Assembly (NCBI GenBank): GCA_963802355.1 | Contig: CAWDIV010000024.1 | Location: 248,001 to 312,000, forward strand | Reading direction: 5' to 3' | From: SG8-41 sp963802355 | GTDB taxonomy: Bacteria; Pseudomonadota; Gammaproteobacteria; Burkholderiales; SG8-41 | DNA length: 64,000 nucleotides | In this document: positions 8,016-16,793 of the stretch, one piece after another | Position numbering within the stretch: position 1 is the first letter of the stretch | Layout of the letters: each line of letters opens with the position of its first letter | The notes under the pieces: model-generated | The model's database searches: none | What the model was told of the DNA's origin: nothing | Seen by the model: the letters and a program-made list of their open reading frames with translations, nothing else | Position numbers and translations under genes: made by a program

Positions 8016-9011
8016 CTAGGCTGCCGCCTTCTTCGGCTGGGGCGGACAGAGCCTTTCCATCCAGCCGCTCGCGGCCAACCGCTCGCGAAATTCGGCCTTC
8101 TGCTGCTCGGTGAGATTGTGCATGGGGGGACGGACCGGGCCGGCGGACATGCCGTTCAGCTCCATCCAGTACTTGATGACCGGCAGCGGGTGCAGGGCGC
8201 CTTTCTTGTTCCACAGCGACTCGTAGATCCCTTTCCACACGTCCCGCAGCGGCTGCAGCTCGTAGTATTTCCTCGAAGCTTCGGCCGCCTTGCCGGCACG
8301 CGCAAGATCCCAATATTCCTGGATCGGCTGGCAGCGCGGGCTCTGCATCAGGAATACCGAGGTCGTACCCAGCAGGAGCTGCTGGCCGAACTGCAGCGTC
8401 ATGGTGAGCAGATGATCTTCGATCGCCGTGCTGATGACCACCTGGTCGCCGCACAGCTCCATGCAGCGCACCGTATGCGCGACGTCGTTGACGGCGTCCT
8501 TCACCCCGCAGACGTTGGTAATCCTGGACAGGTGGGCGATCGTCTCCGGCGTCATGCAGATGCCGGAATGGTAGGTGTTGTAGAGAAAGATCGCTATGTC
8601 CACCTTCGAAGCCACGTATTCGTAGTACTCGATCACCATCTGCTGGGTCTTGGCCCATTCGTACGGGGGCCAGATCATGACGGCGTCCGCCCCGACGTCC
8701 TGCGCGTGCCGTGTGAGATTGATCGTTTCCTCCACGCTGTGATCGGTCGAGTGCAGGTAGGCCGGCACCCGCCGCTTGATGGCATCGACCACAATCTCCA
8801 TCGCGCGCTTGCGCTCCGCGTGCGTGCAGACCCACGGCTCGGAGAATCCGAAACCGATGCCCGATGCCTTGGACTGGATCATGTACTCCACGTTATGGCG
8901 GAGCCCGGCCTCGTCGAGCTTGTAGTCCTGCGTAAACGGGTACATGGGACTCGTCCACAGGCCTTTCATCGTCGCCCGCGCCCATTCCTTCGCTTCCTTC
9001 TTGTGGACCAT
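8016..9011 (-). CDS. Dihydrodipicolinate synthase/N-acetylneuraminate lyase (DapA) family protein
   Basis: 331 residues forming a class I aldolase TIM barrel. The Schiff-base lysine is Lys171 in 'VCGVKDAVNDVAH', and the conserved tyrosine is in 'IFLYNTYHSG' near 144. The usual GGTGE-type carboxylate loop is replaced by 'GIGFGFSEPW', so the substrate is probably not aspartate semialdehyde, and housekeeping lysine synthesis is unlikely. Members of this family cleave or form 2-keto acids such as 4-hydroxy-2-oxoglutarate or KDG analogues. It is the fourth gene of the operon, after the cupin gene (25-base gap) and touching the TctC gene. Confidence 0.9.
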   Translation of the reverse strand: MVHKKEAKEWARATMKGLWTSPMYPFTQDYKLDEAGLRHNVEYMIQSKASGIGFGFSEPWVCTHAERKRAMEIVVDAIKRRVPAYLHSTDHSVEETINLTRHAQDVGADAVMIWPPYEWAKTQQMVIEYYEYVASKVDIAIFLYNTYHSGICMTPETIAHLSRITNVCGVKDAVNDVAHTVRCMELCGDQVVISTAIEDHLLTMTLQFGQQLLLGTTSVFLMQSPRCQPIQEYWDLARAGKAAEASRKYYELQPLRDVWKGIYESLWNKKGALHPLPVIKYWMELNGMSAGPVRPPMHNLTEQQKAEFRERLAASGWMERLCPPQPKKAAA

Positions 9012-9036
9012 GTGGCTGTCCTTTCCGGTAATAGCG

Positions 9037-9444
9037 CTATTGGTAACTGCCCGAACGCACGATGCTCAGGACCGTGCCGGTGCCGCGCAGGATGCGCAGA
9101 GCATGCTCGACTCCCGCCGGGATGAACACGCTCGCCGGCGCGCGCACCGGGGTGACCCTGCCTTCGAGCTCGACTTCGACCTCGAGGCTGTCGTCGGGGC
9201 TGAAGAACATATAGGTCTGGCTGACCTCGTGGGTATGCGGCAGCACGTTCGGTTCCGCCGGCGCCGGCAGAGCCGTCACCGAGCGCGACGTGATGAACAC
9301 GTCCGCCCCGGGCACCACTCCCTCGCTCAGATGCAGCAGGCGCGGTCCATATTCCGCAGGCAGGGCCCCCTCGACGTGATTGGCGAGGTGCGCCTGCTCC
9401 CGGGGCTTGACGATCAACTCCGGACCGGCAAGCGGGCGCTTCAT
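9037..9444 (-). CDS. Cupin-domain protein
   Basis: A 135-residue single-cupin protein. Motif 1 is recognisable as 'PHTHEVSQTYMFFSPDDSLE' and motif 2 as 'ASVFIPAGVEHALRILRG', giving three His and possibly one Glu as metal ligands. ATG 9444 overlaps the stop of the upstream MmgE/PrpD gene (ATGA), so the two are translationally coupled. Small cupins in catabolic operons often act as isomerases, dioxygenases or sensors; nothing here distinguishes between these. Confidence 0.85.
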   Translation of the reverse strand: MKRPLAGPELIVKPREQAHLANHVEGALPAEYGPRLLHLSEGVVPGADVFITSRSVTALPAPAEPNVLPHTHEVSQTYMFFSPDDSLEVEVELEGRVTPVRAPASVFIPAGVEHALRILRGTGTVLSIVRSGSYQ

Positions 9445-10853
9445 GCTGCACCCGCCGACCGCTTCTGTGCCTGCGCCGGCAGCGCCGGCCGCATCAATTC
9501 GTCGAGGGCGCGCGCGTTGTCCAGGGTCGCTACGTCGCGCACCGCCTGCTCGATGCGCGCGACGTGCGCCGCCTCGAGCACCAGTCCCGCAGTGGTCCTG
9601 AACTTACCGATGATCTCGGCCTCGCACAGGGGATTGGTGCAATCGCCGCGCGCCACCGCGACCCGGTCGCTCAGCCGCTGCCCGTTCTTGAGCTCGACGT
9701 CGACGTAGGGCTCGTCGCCGTCCGGCACCGAGGGGTCGTGGACCACCGTCACACGGCGCGCGAGCGCCAGCACACCCGGCCGTGCCAGCGCCTCCGCGGT
9801 GTACTGATCGAGCATGGCCCCGCCGGTCTCCAGCGTGGCAGCGATGCTGTAGGGCAGACTCATCTGCGCATCGAGAGCGGTCCGCACCGTCTGTTTGCTC
9901 AATTGCTTGACGTGGGTGCGGCTGCCGCGCACCGTCACGCCAGCCACCTCCGACGCCTGAAGATGATACTTGCCGCGCATGTCCAGGATCACGTCGATGC
10001 TGCTGTGTATGCCCCGGCACGCTGCATAAGGCTTGAATCCGACCTGCCTGATCCGGAAATCGGTCCCCAACCCGGCCGTAGCGCTTTCCGGCGTCGCCTT
10101 CCCCGGAACATAGGTCGGATAGTAGCCGCCCCACTCCGCTTCGAAGATGCTTTCCGGTGCCGTGACATCGGACGCCGCGAGATACGCGGACATGATCCCG
10201 TTCTGCGCCGCAAAGCCGGGATGCACGCGTTTGCTCATCGCGCCATCCGGTATGAACGCCCAGGTACCGCCCGCGTTGCAGCCCGCGTAGCCGATCGCCC
10301 ATTGCAGCCGTTTCGCATCCAGCCCGAGCAGCCGGCCCGCGGCGACCGCGGCGCCGAAGCCGCCGCAGGTGCTCGTGGAATGCCAGCCGACTTCCTTGAA
10401 CGTGAGATAGCCGCCCCCGCCGTCCATGACGCGCTTCGCTATGTCATAGCCGATGACGACCGCAGCCAGCAGTTCGCGTCCGGAAGCGCCGACGCGCGCC
10501 GCCGTCCCGAGCGCCGCCGGTATCACCACCGACCCTGAATGCGCGCAGCCGCCGAAGTCGTCGATCTCGCGCGCGTGCACCGCCGCGCCGTTCACCAGCG
10601 CGGCCAGCGGCAACGGCAGTTGCTCGCTCGTGCCCCAGAGCGAGGCGTCACCCGCGCCGCCGCTCGCCGCCACGGCGGCGCGCCGTATCCTGACGACCTC
10701 GTCGGTGGTGGATCCCGCCAGGGCGCAACCCAGGGTATCGAGCAGCACGAGGCGGGCGAGATCGCGCACGTCCGACGGCAGGTCCTCGTAGCGTAACCGC
10801 GCGGCATACTCGGCCATGCGGGCACTGATCGTCTGCCGATTCGCGGCTTCCAT
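9441..10853 (-). CDS. MmgE/PrpD family protein
   Basis: 470 residues, the full family length (450-500). Features are 'LVLLDTLGCALAGS', 'VNGAAVHAREIDDFGGCAHS' at the active-site region, 'IGYDIAKRVMDGGGGYL', 'WHSTSTCGGFGAAVAAGRLL' and 'KPYAACRGIHSSIDVILDM' with the conserved Pro-Tyr. Characterised relatives dehydrate 2-methylcitrate, decarboxylate cis-aconitate or epimerise iminodisuccinate. Two such genes side by side suggest two steps on related polycarboxylates, or a heteromer. It starts 24 bases after the first MmgE/PrpD gene. Confidence 0.92.
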   Translation of the reverse strand: MEAANRQTISARMAEYAARLRYEDLPSDVRDLARLVLLDTLGCALAGSTTDEVVRIRRAAVAASGGAGDASLWGTSEQLPLPLAALVNGAAVHAREIDDFGGCAHSGSVVIPAALGTAARVGASGRELLAAVVIGYDIAKRVMDGGGGYLTFKEVGWHSTSTCGGFGAAVAAGRLLGLDAKRLQWAIGYAGCNAGGTWAFIPDGAMSKRVHPGFAAQNGIMSAYLAASDVTAPESIFEAEWGGYYPTYVPGKATPESATAGLGTDFRIRQVGFKPYAACRGIHSSIDVILDMRGKYHLQASEVAGVTVRGSRTHVKQLSKQTVRTALDAQMSLPYSIAATLETGGAMLDQYTAEALARPGVLALARRVTVVHDPSVPDGDEPYVDVELKNGQRLSDRVAVARGDCTNPLCEAEIIGKFRTTAGLVLEAAHVARIEQAVRDVATLDNARALDELMRPALPAQAQKRSAGAA

Positions 10854-10877
10854 ATCCGTTTCCTTGTGCCGAGCCCG

Positions 10878-12266
10878 CTAGAGTTTCAGCGCCTGTATCA
10901 GCTCGCCGACATCAGGCAGGGCTTCCAGCCTGCGGACGAGCGCGACGACTTTGTCGGTCTTCGCCGCCCCGAGCACCGGTTTGGCGATCTGGCGGAACTT
11001 GTGCTCGATGTCGTCGTCGGTCGGGGTGAGATAGCGGCCGCGGGCGCTGCGGTCGTCTTCCTGCGTAAAGGACTTGCCGTTGTTCAGCTTGATCGTCACC
11101 CTGGCCAGGCTGCGCGCGGGATACTGCCGCTCGTAGTCCTCGTTCTCGGTGATGCGCACTTTCTCCGCAGCCGCCCAGATGGCCTTGTCCGTCAGCACCT
11201 CGTTGCGAAACGCCGGGCCGAGCAGCAGGCCCGGGTCTTTCCTGCACACCGCCACCGCGAGGCAGTACGGCAGGCTCGCCCGCGCGGCGATCTCGTTTTC
11301 CGGATGGCGGGTATTGAAAATGGCCGTGCGCTTCATGGCATCCACGTGGATCTCCGCGATATCGTCGGCCGCGATGTTGTGCTGCTTGATGAGGTCGAAG
11401 GTCGCGTCTAGAGACGCGGTCAGGGGTCCCACCGTCGCGTAATGTTTCGTGAGAATTCCGCTCAGCAGCTCCCACTGGTCGAAACCGCCGGCGGCGCGCA
11501 CGCCCTCGGTCAAACGTTCCGGGAGCACCTTGTCCGCGATGACGGGGAGCCAGCCGTTGACGACATCGCGCATGCCCTTCACGCCGCGAGCCGCCATTTC
11601 CGCCGCGAGCACGCCCGTCGCGCACGCCTGGCCGCCGATAAGCCACTTGATGCTCTCGCCTTCCTCGTTCGCGCGGCCCATCGCGCTCGGCAGCAGATTG
11701 AGCACGATCCCTATCGTGTTGTCGAGACGCGTTGCGTCGAGCCCGAGCATGTGGCCGGCAGCAACGGCGGACCCTATCCCGCCGAAAATGCCCGGCGTCC
11801 ACCAGCCGCGATAAAATGCGCTGGGAAACACTGCCCGGCCGAAGCGGATTTCCACCTCGTAGCCGGCGACGACGGCGGGGATGATGGCCGCGCCGCCGAC
11901 CTTGCGTTTCTCCGCGTAGGCAAGAGCGACTGGGACAATCTCGTTGCCGGGATGCACGGTGCCGCGCGGCGCGGCGTCCGACAACTCGAGTCCATGTATG
12001 TACGTCGCATGCGCGAGCACGGCCAGCGACGTCGTGGTCGACTGCCCGCCCGGCAGGAGCGTGGCCTCGGCCGCGCCGCCCTGGGCGAGGACGAACTCCT
12101 GAATTTCCCGGGAGATCCCGGCGTCGTAGCCGGCCACCAGGCAGCCCACCGTGTCGAGCACGCGCTGCTTCGCCCGCTGGACGACTTCCGCAGGCAGGTC
12201 ATTTAGTTTCAATCCGGCTGCCGCGCGTCCGAGTATTGCGAGGGGATCCGACTCCTGCTGGCTCAC
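10878..12266 (-). CDS. MmgE/PrpD family protein, first gene of the operon
   Basis: 462 residues. Conserved segments are 'QRVLDTVGCLVAGYDAG', 'HATYIHGLELSDAAPRGTVH', 'FGGIGSAVAAGHMLGLDAT', 'KWLIGGQACATGVLAAEMAA' and the C-terminal small domain 'ARVTIKLNNGKSFTQEDD'. The upstream sequence (GAGGAGCCTCG before ATG 12266) includes a ribosome binding site. It is clearly diverged from its neighbour at 9441-10853, so this is not a recent tandem duplication. The 92-bp repeat at 12405-12497 lies about 140 bases upstream and probably holds the operon's promoter or operator. Confidence 0.92.
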   Translation of the reverse strand: MSQQESDPLAILGRAAAGLKLNDLPAEVVQRAKQRVLDTVGCLVAGYDAGISREIQEFVLAQGGAAEATLLPGGQSTTTSLAVLAHATYIHGLELSDAAPRGTVHPGNEIVPVALAYAEKRKVGGAAIIPAVVAGYEVEIRFGRAVFPSAFYRGWWTPGIFGGIGSAVAAGHMLGLDATRLDNTIGIVLNLLPSAMGRANEEGESIKWLIGGQACATGVLAAEMAARGVKGMRDVVNGWLPVIADKVLPERLTEGVRAAGGFDQWELLSGILTKHYATVGPLTASLDATFDLIKQHNIAADDIAEIHVDAMKRTAIFNTRHPENEIAARASLPYCLAVAVCRKDPGLLLGPAFRNEVLTDKAIWAAAEKVRITENEDYERQYPARSLARVTIKLNNGKSFTQEDDRSARGRYLTPTDDDIEHKFRQIAKPVLGAAKTDKVVALVRRLEALPDVGELIQALKL

Positions 12267-12404
12267 GAGGCTCCTCCTTTACCTCTCCACTTTATGCGGC
12301 GCAACCGCAGTAGACAAGTAAGCGCCGTCACAATATGGATTGGGCGTCGTTTGCGCAATGTGGACCAGTCGTAGCATCGCGGAATCCGTCGGGCCGATAC
12401 CTGC

Positions 12405-12497
12405 GAACGCCGCATAGGACCAATCTTACCGTGCGATGTGTTAATGATATGCGGATCAACTCGAGCGAGAACGCGGCGCGCGCTGTTTGTCGCTGCG
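12405..12497. promoter_or_regulatory. Copy 2 of the dispersed regulatory repeat
   Basis: This copy matches 4083-4174. The palindrome is imperfect here: ATAGGACCAATCTTAC at 12414-12429. It is followed by the shared stretches CGTGCGATGTGTT and TCAACTCGAGCGAGAAC. It lies upstream of the seven-gene minus-strand operon starting at 12266, in the same orientation relative to the gene as copy 1 is to the alcohol dehydrogenase fragment. The rest of 12267-12818 shows no convincing gene. Confidence 0.55.
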
Positions 12498-12744
12498 TCA
12501 CTACGAATCGTTATGTCGCTGCGCCGCGCGGGTAATGCGCGATAACGCGGCACGGCACTGCCATCATGCACCTGTGTACGTCTCACGGCTGCCGAAGGTA
12601 GCCCGCTTGTGCGATTGCCGTGTCGACGGACGCAAGGAGCGTCTTGATAAGTAAAAACTACGGAGAGAAAAAACCCACGCCGAGCGATTGAAGCAACGCG
12701 TCTTGTTCTTTAGGCGCCTAACTGCTGCTCGGCGATGTAACGAG

Positions 12745-12779
12745 TGGCGCGCCCGGAGGGATGAATCTGGGCACTGGCG
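12745..12779. repeat. 35-bp dispersed repeat, copy A
   Basis: It begins TGGCGCGCCCGG and ends GGGCACTGGCG, and matches 38889-38923 at 33 of 35 positions. It lies at the 3' edge of a truncated VOC gene. The second copy lies just upstream of an Fpg/Nei gene next to a PIN-domain fragment. Both sites are junctions of gene debris, so it may be part of a mobile or recombination-prone element. Confidence 0.5.
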
Positions 12780-12818
12780 CGAGGTCCTTCCGCTTTCGCT
12801 TCGGTGAGACCTACCAGG

Positions 12819-12968
12819 TTATTCGCCGCAGATCCGGTAATACATCGAAGTGCGGGCCCGCGGGTTGTCGAGCCGCCGTACTTCCTCGAAGCCGAAAACC
12901 TTCTTGTAGAACTCCGCCTGCTTTTCGGGATCCAGGCTGGCGATTGCGAGATGCTGAATGCGGGCCAT
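12819..12968 (-). pseudogene. Truncated VOC (glyoxalase-like) protein
   Basis: ATG 12968 starts 'MARIQHLAIASLDPEKQAEF' and 'YKKVFGFEEVRRLDNPRA', the first beta-alpha-beta-beta unit of a vicinal oxygen chelate protein. The frame stops after 49 residues; family members have about 120-150. The first metal-ligand His (residue 6) is present, but the remaining ligands are lost. Sequence downstream no longer resembles the family, and the dispersed 35-bp repeat at 12745-12779 lies there. Confidence 0.6.
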
Positions 12969-13037
12969 GTGCATGCTCCTTGCGAGAGTGATTTTCGATC
13001 CTTATACCAGACTTGGTGCTGGGGACACTTAAGCATT

Positions 13038-13478
13038 TTACTGGCCTTGAGGAGCGAACCGCTGGCGAGTCGCGCTCGCCCGGTTCGTAGTCATGCGTCG
13101 TGCCTCTCCGAGGCGGCCATTTACGACAAACCCAAGCCGACCAAAAAATCTGCGCCGGCGCGAGCCCTCGCACCAAAGACTCATGTGATGCTTTGCCGAA
13201 TACTTCTTGAGAATTTCCCGCACGAATCGAGATCCCAGGCCCGATCCACGCTGTTTGTTATCGATGAACAGCGCCCAAAGATGGGGAATCATTCCGTCAA
13301 CAGCCGGACTTTGCTGGATTAGGGCGAAGCCGTACTGACGCGTTTCGAGGACCGCTTTTCCAGACTCCAATGAGTCAATAACTTTCTGCGTCGTCAGATC
13401 GGCAATACCCATTTCACTCTGATGCGCGACGATGAACTCGGCGATCTCAAGCGTGGACATGGCGGTAAAGTCGATCAT
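13038..13478 (-). CDS. GNAT family N-acetyltransferase
   Basis: 146 residues. The acetyl-CoA pyrophosphate loop is 'IDNKQRGSGLGSRFVREIL' (the Q/RxxGxG/A motif), preceded by the beta-4 strand 'HLWALFIDN' and followed by 'SLWCEGSRRRRFFGRLGF', the typical 'A..FY.R.GF' end. The substrate cannot be read from sequence. It stands alone between the VOC remnant and the YihY gene, on the same strand as both. Confidence 0.8.
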   Translation of the reverse strand: MIDFTAMSTLEIAEFIVAHQSEMGIADLTTQKVIDSLESGKAVLETRQYGFALIQQSPAVDGMIPHLWALFIDNKQRGSGLGSRFVREILKKYSAKHHMSLWCEGSRRRRFFGRLGFVVNGRLGEARRMTTNRASATRQRFAPQGQ

Positions 13479-13525
13479 GACCTACTTTTTGCGGCAACCG
13501 CAGAAAGCGCATCCGCAGCGCGTAG

Positions 13526-14821
13526 CTATTCGCCGCTGCGGCGCGGTACCGCCGGCGCGTCGGCCGGCGCAGGCTTCTGCGCGCGTGAACCATGCTGTTG
13601 AGCGTACGCCCAAGTGTATTCCGCGCCGAGCAGGAAGATCTGCGCGGAATAGTAGACCCATACGAGCAGCACCACGAGCGAGCCGGCAGCGCCGAATCCG
13701 GACGCCAGGCTGCTTTTGCCCAGGTACAACCCGATCAGCACTTTGCCGATGGTAAACAGTAACGCCGTCACCGCCGCGCCGGTCCAGACGTCGCTCCATG
13801 GGATCTTTGCGCGCGGCATGATTTTGTAAATCATCGCAAAAAGCACTGTGAAGATGCCGAACGAAACCGCGAAGTTGAGGATTTCGAGGAATACATCCCA
13901 GCCTTCGAACCAGCTGCTCCACCACTTGCCTAAAGCCGCGAGCGCCGCGCTCACGACGAGCGATACGATCACCAGGAATCCCAGGGCTAGCACGAGTCCG
14001 AATGACAGCAGGCGTTTACGCAAGAGGCGCCAGATCCCAGACTCCTTCTTCGCCGCCGGCACTCGCCAGATGCGGTCCAGCGCGCTTTGCAGCTCCGCGA
14101 AGATCGCGGTCGAACCAAGCAGCAAGGTTGCGATGCCGGCAATCGTTGCGACCGCGCTCTTGGCCGGTTCCCGAGCGGCTTTGAGCATTCCTTCCACTGC
14201 CACCGCGCCCTCCTCACCCATTATTCCGTGCAACTGCCCGACGATCGCTCCTTGCGCCGCTTCCTGCCCGAACACCATTCCGGCGACCGCGATCACGACG
14301 ATCAGCAGCGGCGCAATCGAAAAAAGCGTGTAGTAGGAAAGGGCGGCGCCCATGCTCGGGGCGTAATCGTCCGACCAGGCTGTCATGGCCGCTTTGACCA
14401 GCTGCAATTGTTGGCTAAACCAGTTTCCTTGCGGCACCGCAGTCGCAGACGCCGCCGCCTTCTGTGCAGAGCTCGCCGGCTGCGGTATCACCATCGGGAG
14501 TGCGCGCGGGTTTCGCTTAGGGATCGTGGCGGCGTTCAGCGCATCGAGCAATGGAAGCAGCATCTGCAAGGTTTTCAGCACGGCATTAAGACTTATGCGA
14601 GCCGCAGAGCGCGCGACCGGCGCACGCGGCTTTCCGCTGCGCATAACGGCAAAGTACCCCGCAGCTGCGGCGCCGACGACCAGCCCGCCGATCACGTAGG
14701 GCGACTTCACCAGCCGGCGCACCCTGAATTCCAGCGCGGTAAGACGCTGCTTGACGAGGCCCGTCTTGGTGGTGCCAACGTGCCTCTCCCCTGACTGAGT
14801 CGCCGCCGATGGGTCATTCAT
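13526..14821 (-). CDS. YihY/virulence factor BrkB family membrane protein
   Basis: 431 residues. An N-terminal extension with one hydrophobic segment ('SPYVIGGLVVGAAAAGYFAV') precedes the BrkB domain from about residue 135. This starts with the signature 'PSMGAALSYYTLFSIAPLLI' and has about six further membrane helices ending with 'VYYSAQIFLLGAEYTWAYA'. The family is widespread in inner membranes; its transport role is not settled. The extension is not typical of the family. Confidence 0.88.
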   Translation of the reverse strand: MNDPSAATQSGERHVGTTKTGLVKQRLTALEFRVRRLVKSPYVIGGLVVGAAAAGYFAVMRSGKPRAPVARSAARISLNAVLKTLQMLLPLLDALNAATIPKRNPRALPMVIPQPASSAQKAAASATAVPQGNWFSQQLQLVKAAMTAWSDDYAPSMGAALSYYTLFSIAPLLIVVIAVAGMVFGQEAAQGAIVGQLHGIMGEEGAVAVEGMLKAAREPAKSAVATIAGIATLLLGSTAIFAELQSALDRIWRVPAAKKESGIWRLLRKRLLSFGLVLALGFLVIVSLVVSAALAALGKWWSSWFEGWDVFLEILNFAVSFGIFTVLFAMIYKIMPRAKIPWSDVWTGAAVTALLFTIGKVLIGLYLGKSSLASGFGAAGSLVVLLVWVYYSAQIFLLGAEYTWAYAQQHGSRAQKPAPADAPAVPRRSGE

Positions 14822-15171
14822 GGAGGGTGCAGCTTTTCGGACAGAAAGTACGCGTAGGAGTTGGCAACCCCGAACTAAGTTGCAATAGGCAGCGAAATTC
14901 CTTTCATCACATTGTGCTGAGTATGGTTAGAGGTGCGTAGGGCCAGAACTACAAAGCGTCATTGACACCTGCTTAGATGATCAACCGAGCGACGATCGCC
15001 GAGGACGTGTCCGTCCCGAACGGTGCTCCCCTCGTCGTCCAGGTGTCCCCGAACGGGCGGCCGCGATGGGCGCGGCCGCGAAGGAGACGGTGCGATCGAG
15101 GTACTTCAGCGATGGCGCGCACGACGGCGTAAGCTGCGGAGCAGCACAGGACTTGCCAAGGGGCCGGACCG
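14822..15171. other. Intergenic region, no gene seen
   Basis: This divergent spacer lies between the YihY gene (minus) and the TIR-TPR gene (plus). Open frames here are short and resemble no family. The right end carries AAGGGG before the TIR gene start. Confidence 0.5.
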
Positions 15172-16677
15172 ATGAAGAGCACCGTCTTTCTTTCGTACAC
15201 TTCCTCGCTGAGCGAAACAGCCGCGCGCATCGAGCTGTCGCTCAAGGGAGAAGGGTTCTCCGTATTTCGCGACCGCTCGATGCTGCCGCCTGGCGAATCC
15301 TTCGACGCGAGGATACGCGCGGCAATCGAGGAGAGCGACCTGTTCGTCTTCCTCATCAGCCCGGAATCCGTTTCGCAAGGGCGCTACACGCTTACCGAGC
15401 TCAAGTTCGCCGAACAGAAGTGGGAGCACCCGGCCGGACACGTCCTCCCGGTGTTCGCCGAAGCGACGCCGAAGGAGGCCATTCCCGCATTTCTGCGGGC
15501 GGTAACGATTCTGCAACCGCGCGGCGACATCGTGGCCGAGGTCGCCGCCGAAGTGGTTCGCTTGAGCGCGCCGTGGTGGCGGCGGATGCTCGAGCCGCGG
15601 CGGCTGGTTCCGGCAGTCGTCGTTGCGCTCATCCTTGCCGGAGGCGCGTGGATGGGGCTGTCCTCCTATCTCGAGCGCCGCGGGCAGAACGCCCAGGCGG
15701 AGGCGCTCATCAAGCAGAGCCAATCGCAGGCCGACGCCGGGGACCACGCGAACGCGTGGAAGCTTCTGGAAGAAGCCAACGCCGTCGCGCCCGCGTTCCG
15801 CGACGTGTTCGAGGCGCAAGAACGACTGGCCATGAAGATGCTCCGGGGCGCCGGCGTCAACTATTCTGGCGGCAGCAGCAGGGGCTATTTCGAGGACCTC
15901 GTGAAGAGGACGTTGCCGGTGCTGTCACGCGGCACGTCGGGGGCGACAGGCGAGCGCCTGGCGAACCTTCTGGCGCACATGGGATGGGCAGACTACTTGC
16001 GTGGGGGGCGTAGCGGATCGGGCGGACCGGACCCCGCGCAGCACTATCGCCGCGCGCTCGAGGCCGATCCGGGCAACGTCTACGCGCACGCCATGTGGGG
16101 CTTCGAACTGCTGAGAAAGCGCGGCTCTCCCGAAGCTCTCGCCGAGGCAAAGCAGCACTTCTCGGCCGCGCTCGAATCCCGGCGGGAACGCGAGTACGTC
16201 CGGTACCTGCAGGTCTCCGCACTGCTCCAGACCTATTCCAACGTCTGGATCGAGGACCCGGAGCGGCAAAAGGAGGTGATCCGGGTTGCGAACGAGATGC
16301 GGATGAACGGCGAGACGAGGCCGAACGGCTGGGGGCCGGGTTCGTTCAAGGGAAAGGTGTGGGCTATCTACCACTTCGGCTTCGTCACCCACGACGACCA
16401 GGCGCCGCTGCTGGCCGCGCTGCCCCCGGCGGAGCACCTCGCCTCGTTTCGCTGGCTGTTCCCGAAAGACGATCTCACGGTGGGCCAAGGAGGGCCCTCG
16501 TTATTCGATTACCTGATTGTCCTCGCTCAGTTGGAGGAGCACGGCGGCGATCGCGCCGGCGCGCTGGCTTCGTACCGCCGGCTGCTGAGCGAGTTCACGT
16601 CCAAGAAATACGACAGCAGCAGGGCGATCAAGATCGCCGACCACGCCAAAGCGGCCATCCAACGCCTCGCGGGCTAG
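15172..16677 (+). CDS. TIR-domain protein with membrane anchor and TPR-like C-terminus
   Basis: 501 residues. Residues 1-130 form a TIR domain: 'TVFLSYTSSLSETAARIEL', 'GFSVFRDRSMLPPGESFDA', 'SDLFVFLISPESVSQGRYT' and 'LTELKFAEQ', whose Glu is the expected catalytic residue of NAD-cleaving TIRs. A transmembrane helix follows ('LVPAVVVALILAGGAWMGL', near 150). The rest is helical with TPR-like units, including 'AQHYRRALEADPGNVYAHAM' and 'AKQHFSAALESRRE'. The TIR domain is predicted to be cytoplasmic and the TPR part to lie across the membrane. Candidate roles are signalling, stress response or antiphage defence; none is shown by sequence alone. Confidence 0.85.
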   Translation: MKSTVFLSYTSSLSETAARIELSLKGEGFSVFRDRSMLPPGESFDARIRAAIEESDLFVFLISPESVSQGRYTLTELKFAEQKWEHPAGHVLPVFAEATPKEAIPAFLRAVTILQPRGDIVAEVAAEVVRLSAPWWRRMLEPRRLVPAVVVALILAGGAWMGLSSYLERRGQNAQAEALIKQSQSQADAGDHANAWKLLEEANAVAPAFRDVFEAQERLAMKMLRGAGVNYSGGSSRGYFEDLVKRTLPVLSRGTSGATGERLANLLAHMGWADYLRGGRSGSGGPDPAQHYRRALEADPGNVYAHAMWGFELLRKRGSPEALAEAKQHFSAALESRREREYVRYLQVSALLQTYSNVWIEDPERQKEVIRVANEMRMNGETRPNGWGPGSFKGKVWAIYHFGFVTHDDQAPLLAALPPAEHLASFRWLFPKDDLTVGQGGPSLFDYLIVLAQLEEHGGDRAGALASYRRLLSEFTSKKYDSSRAIKIADHAKAAIQRLAG

Positions 16678-16793
16678 CGTCCCACCCACTCGCAGGATTG
16701 CTACGGGTGAATTCGGCTTTGGTGTCGCGCCTCAGATTCTAATTGCCTGCGTTACCTGAGCGCCGGGATCTTTGACCCTAGAGCTCGAGAAGC

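Noticed and set aside
7395..9125. Plus-strand open frame of 576 codons opposite the TctC and DapA-like genes
   Set aside because: The minus-strand genes here have clear motifs and operon spacing; this frame has none.
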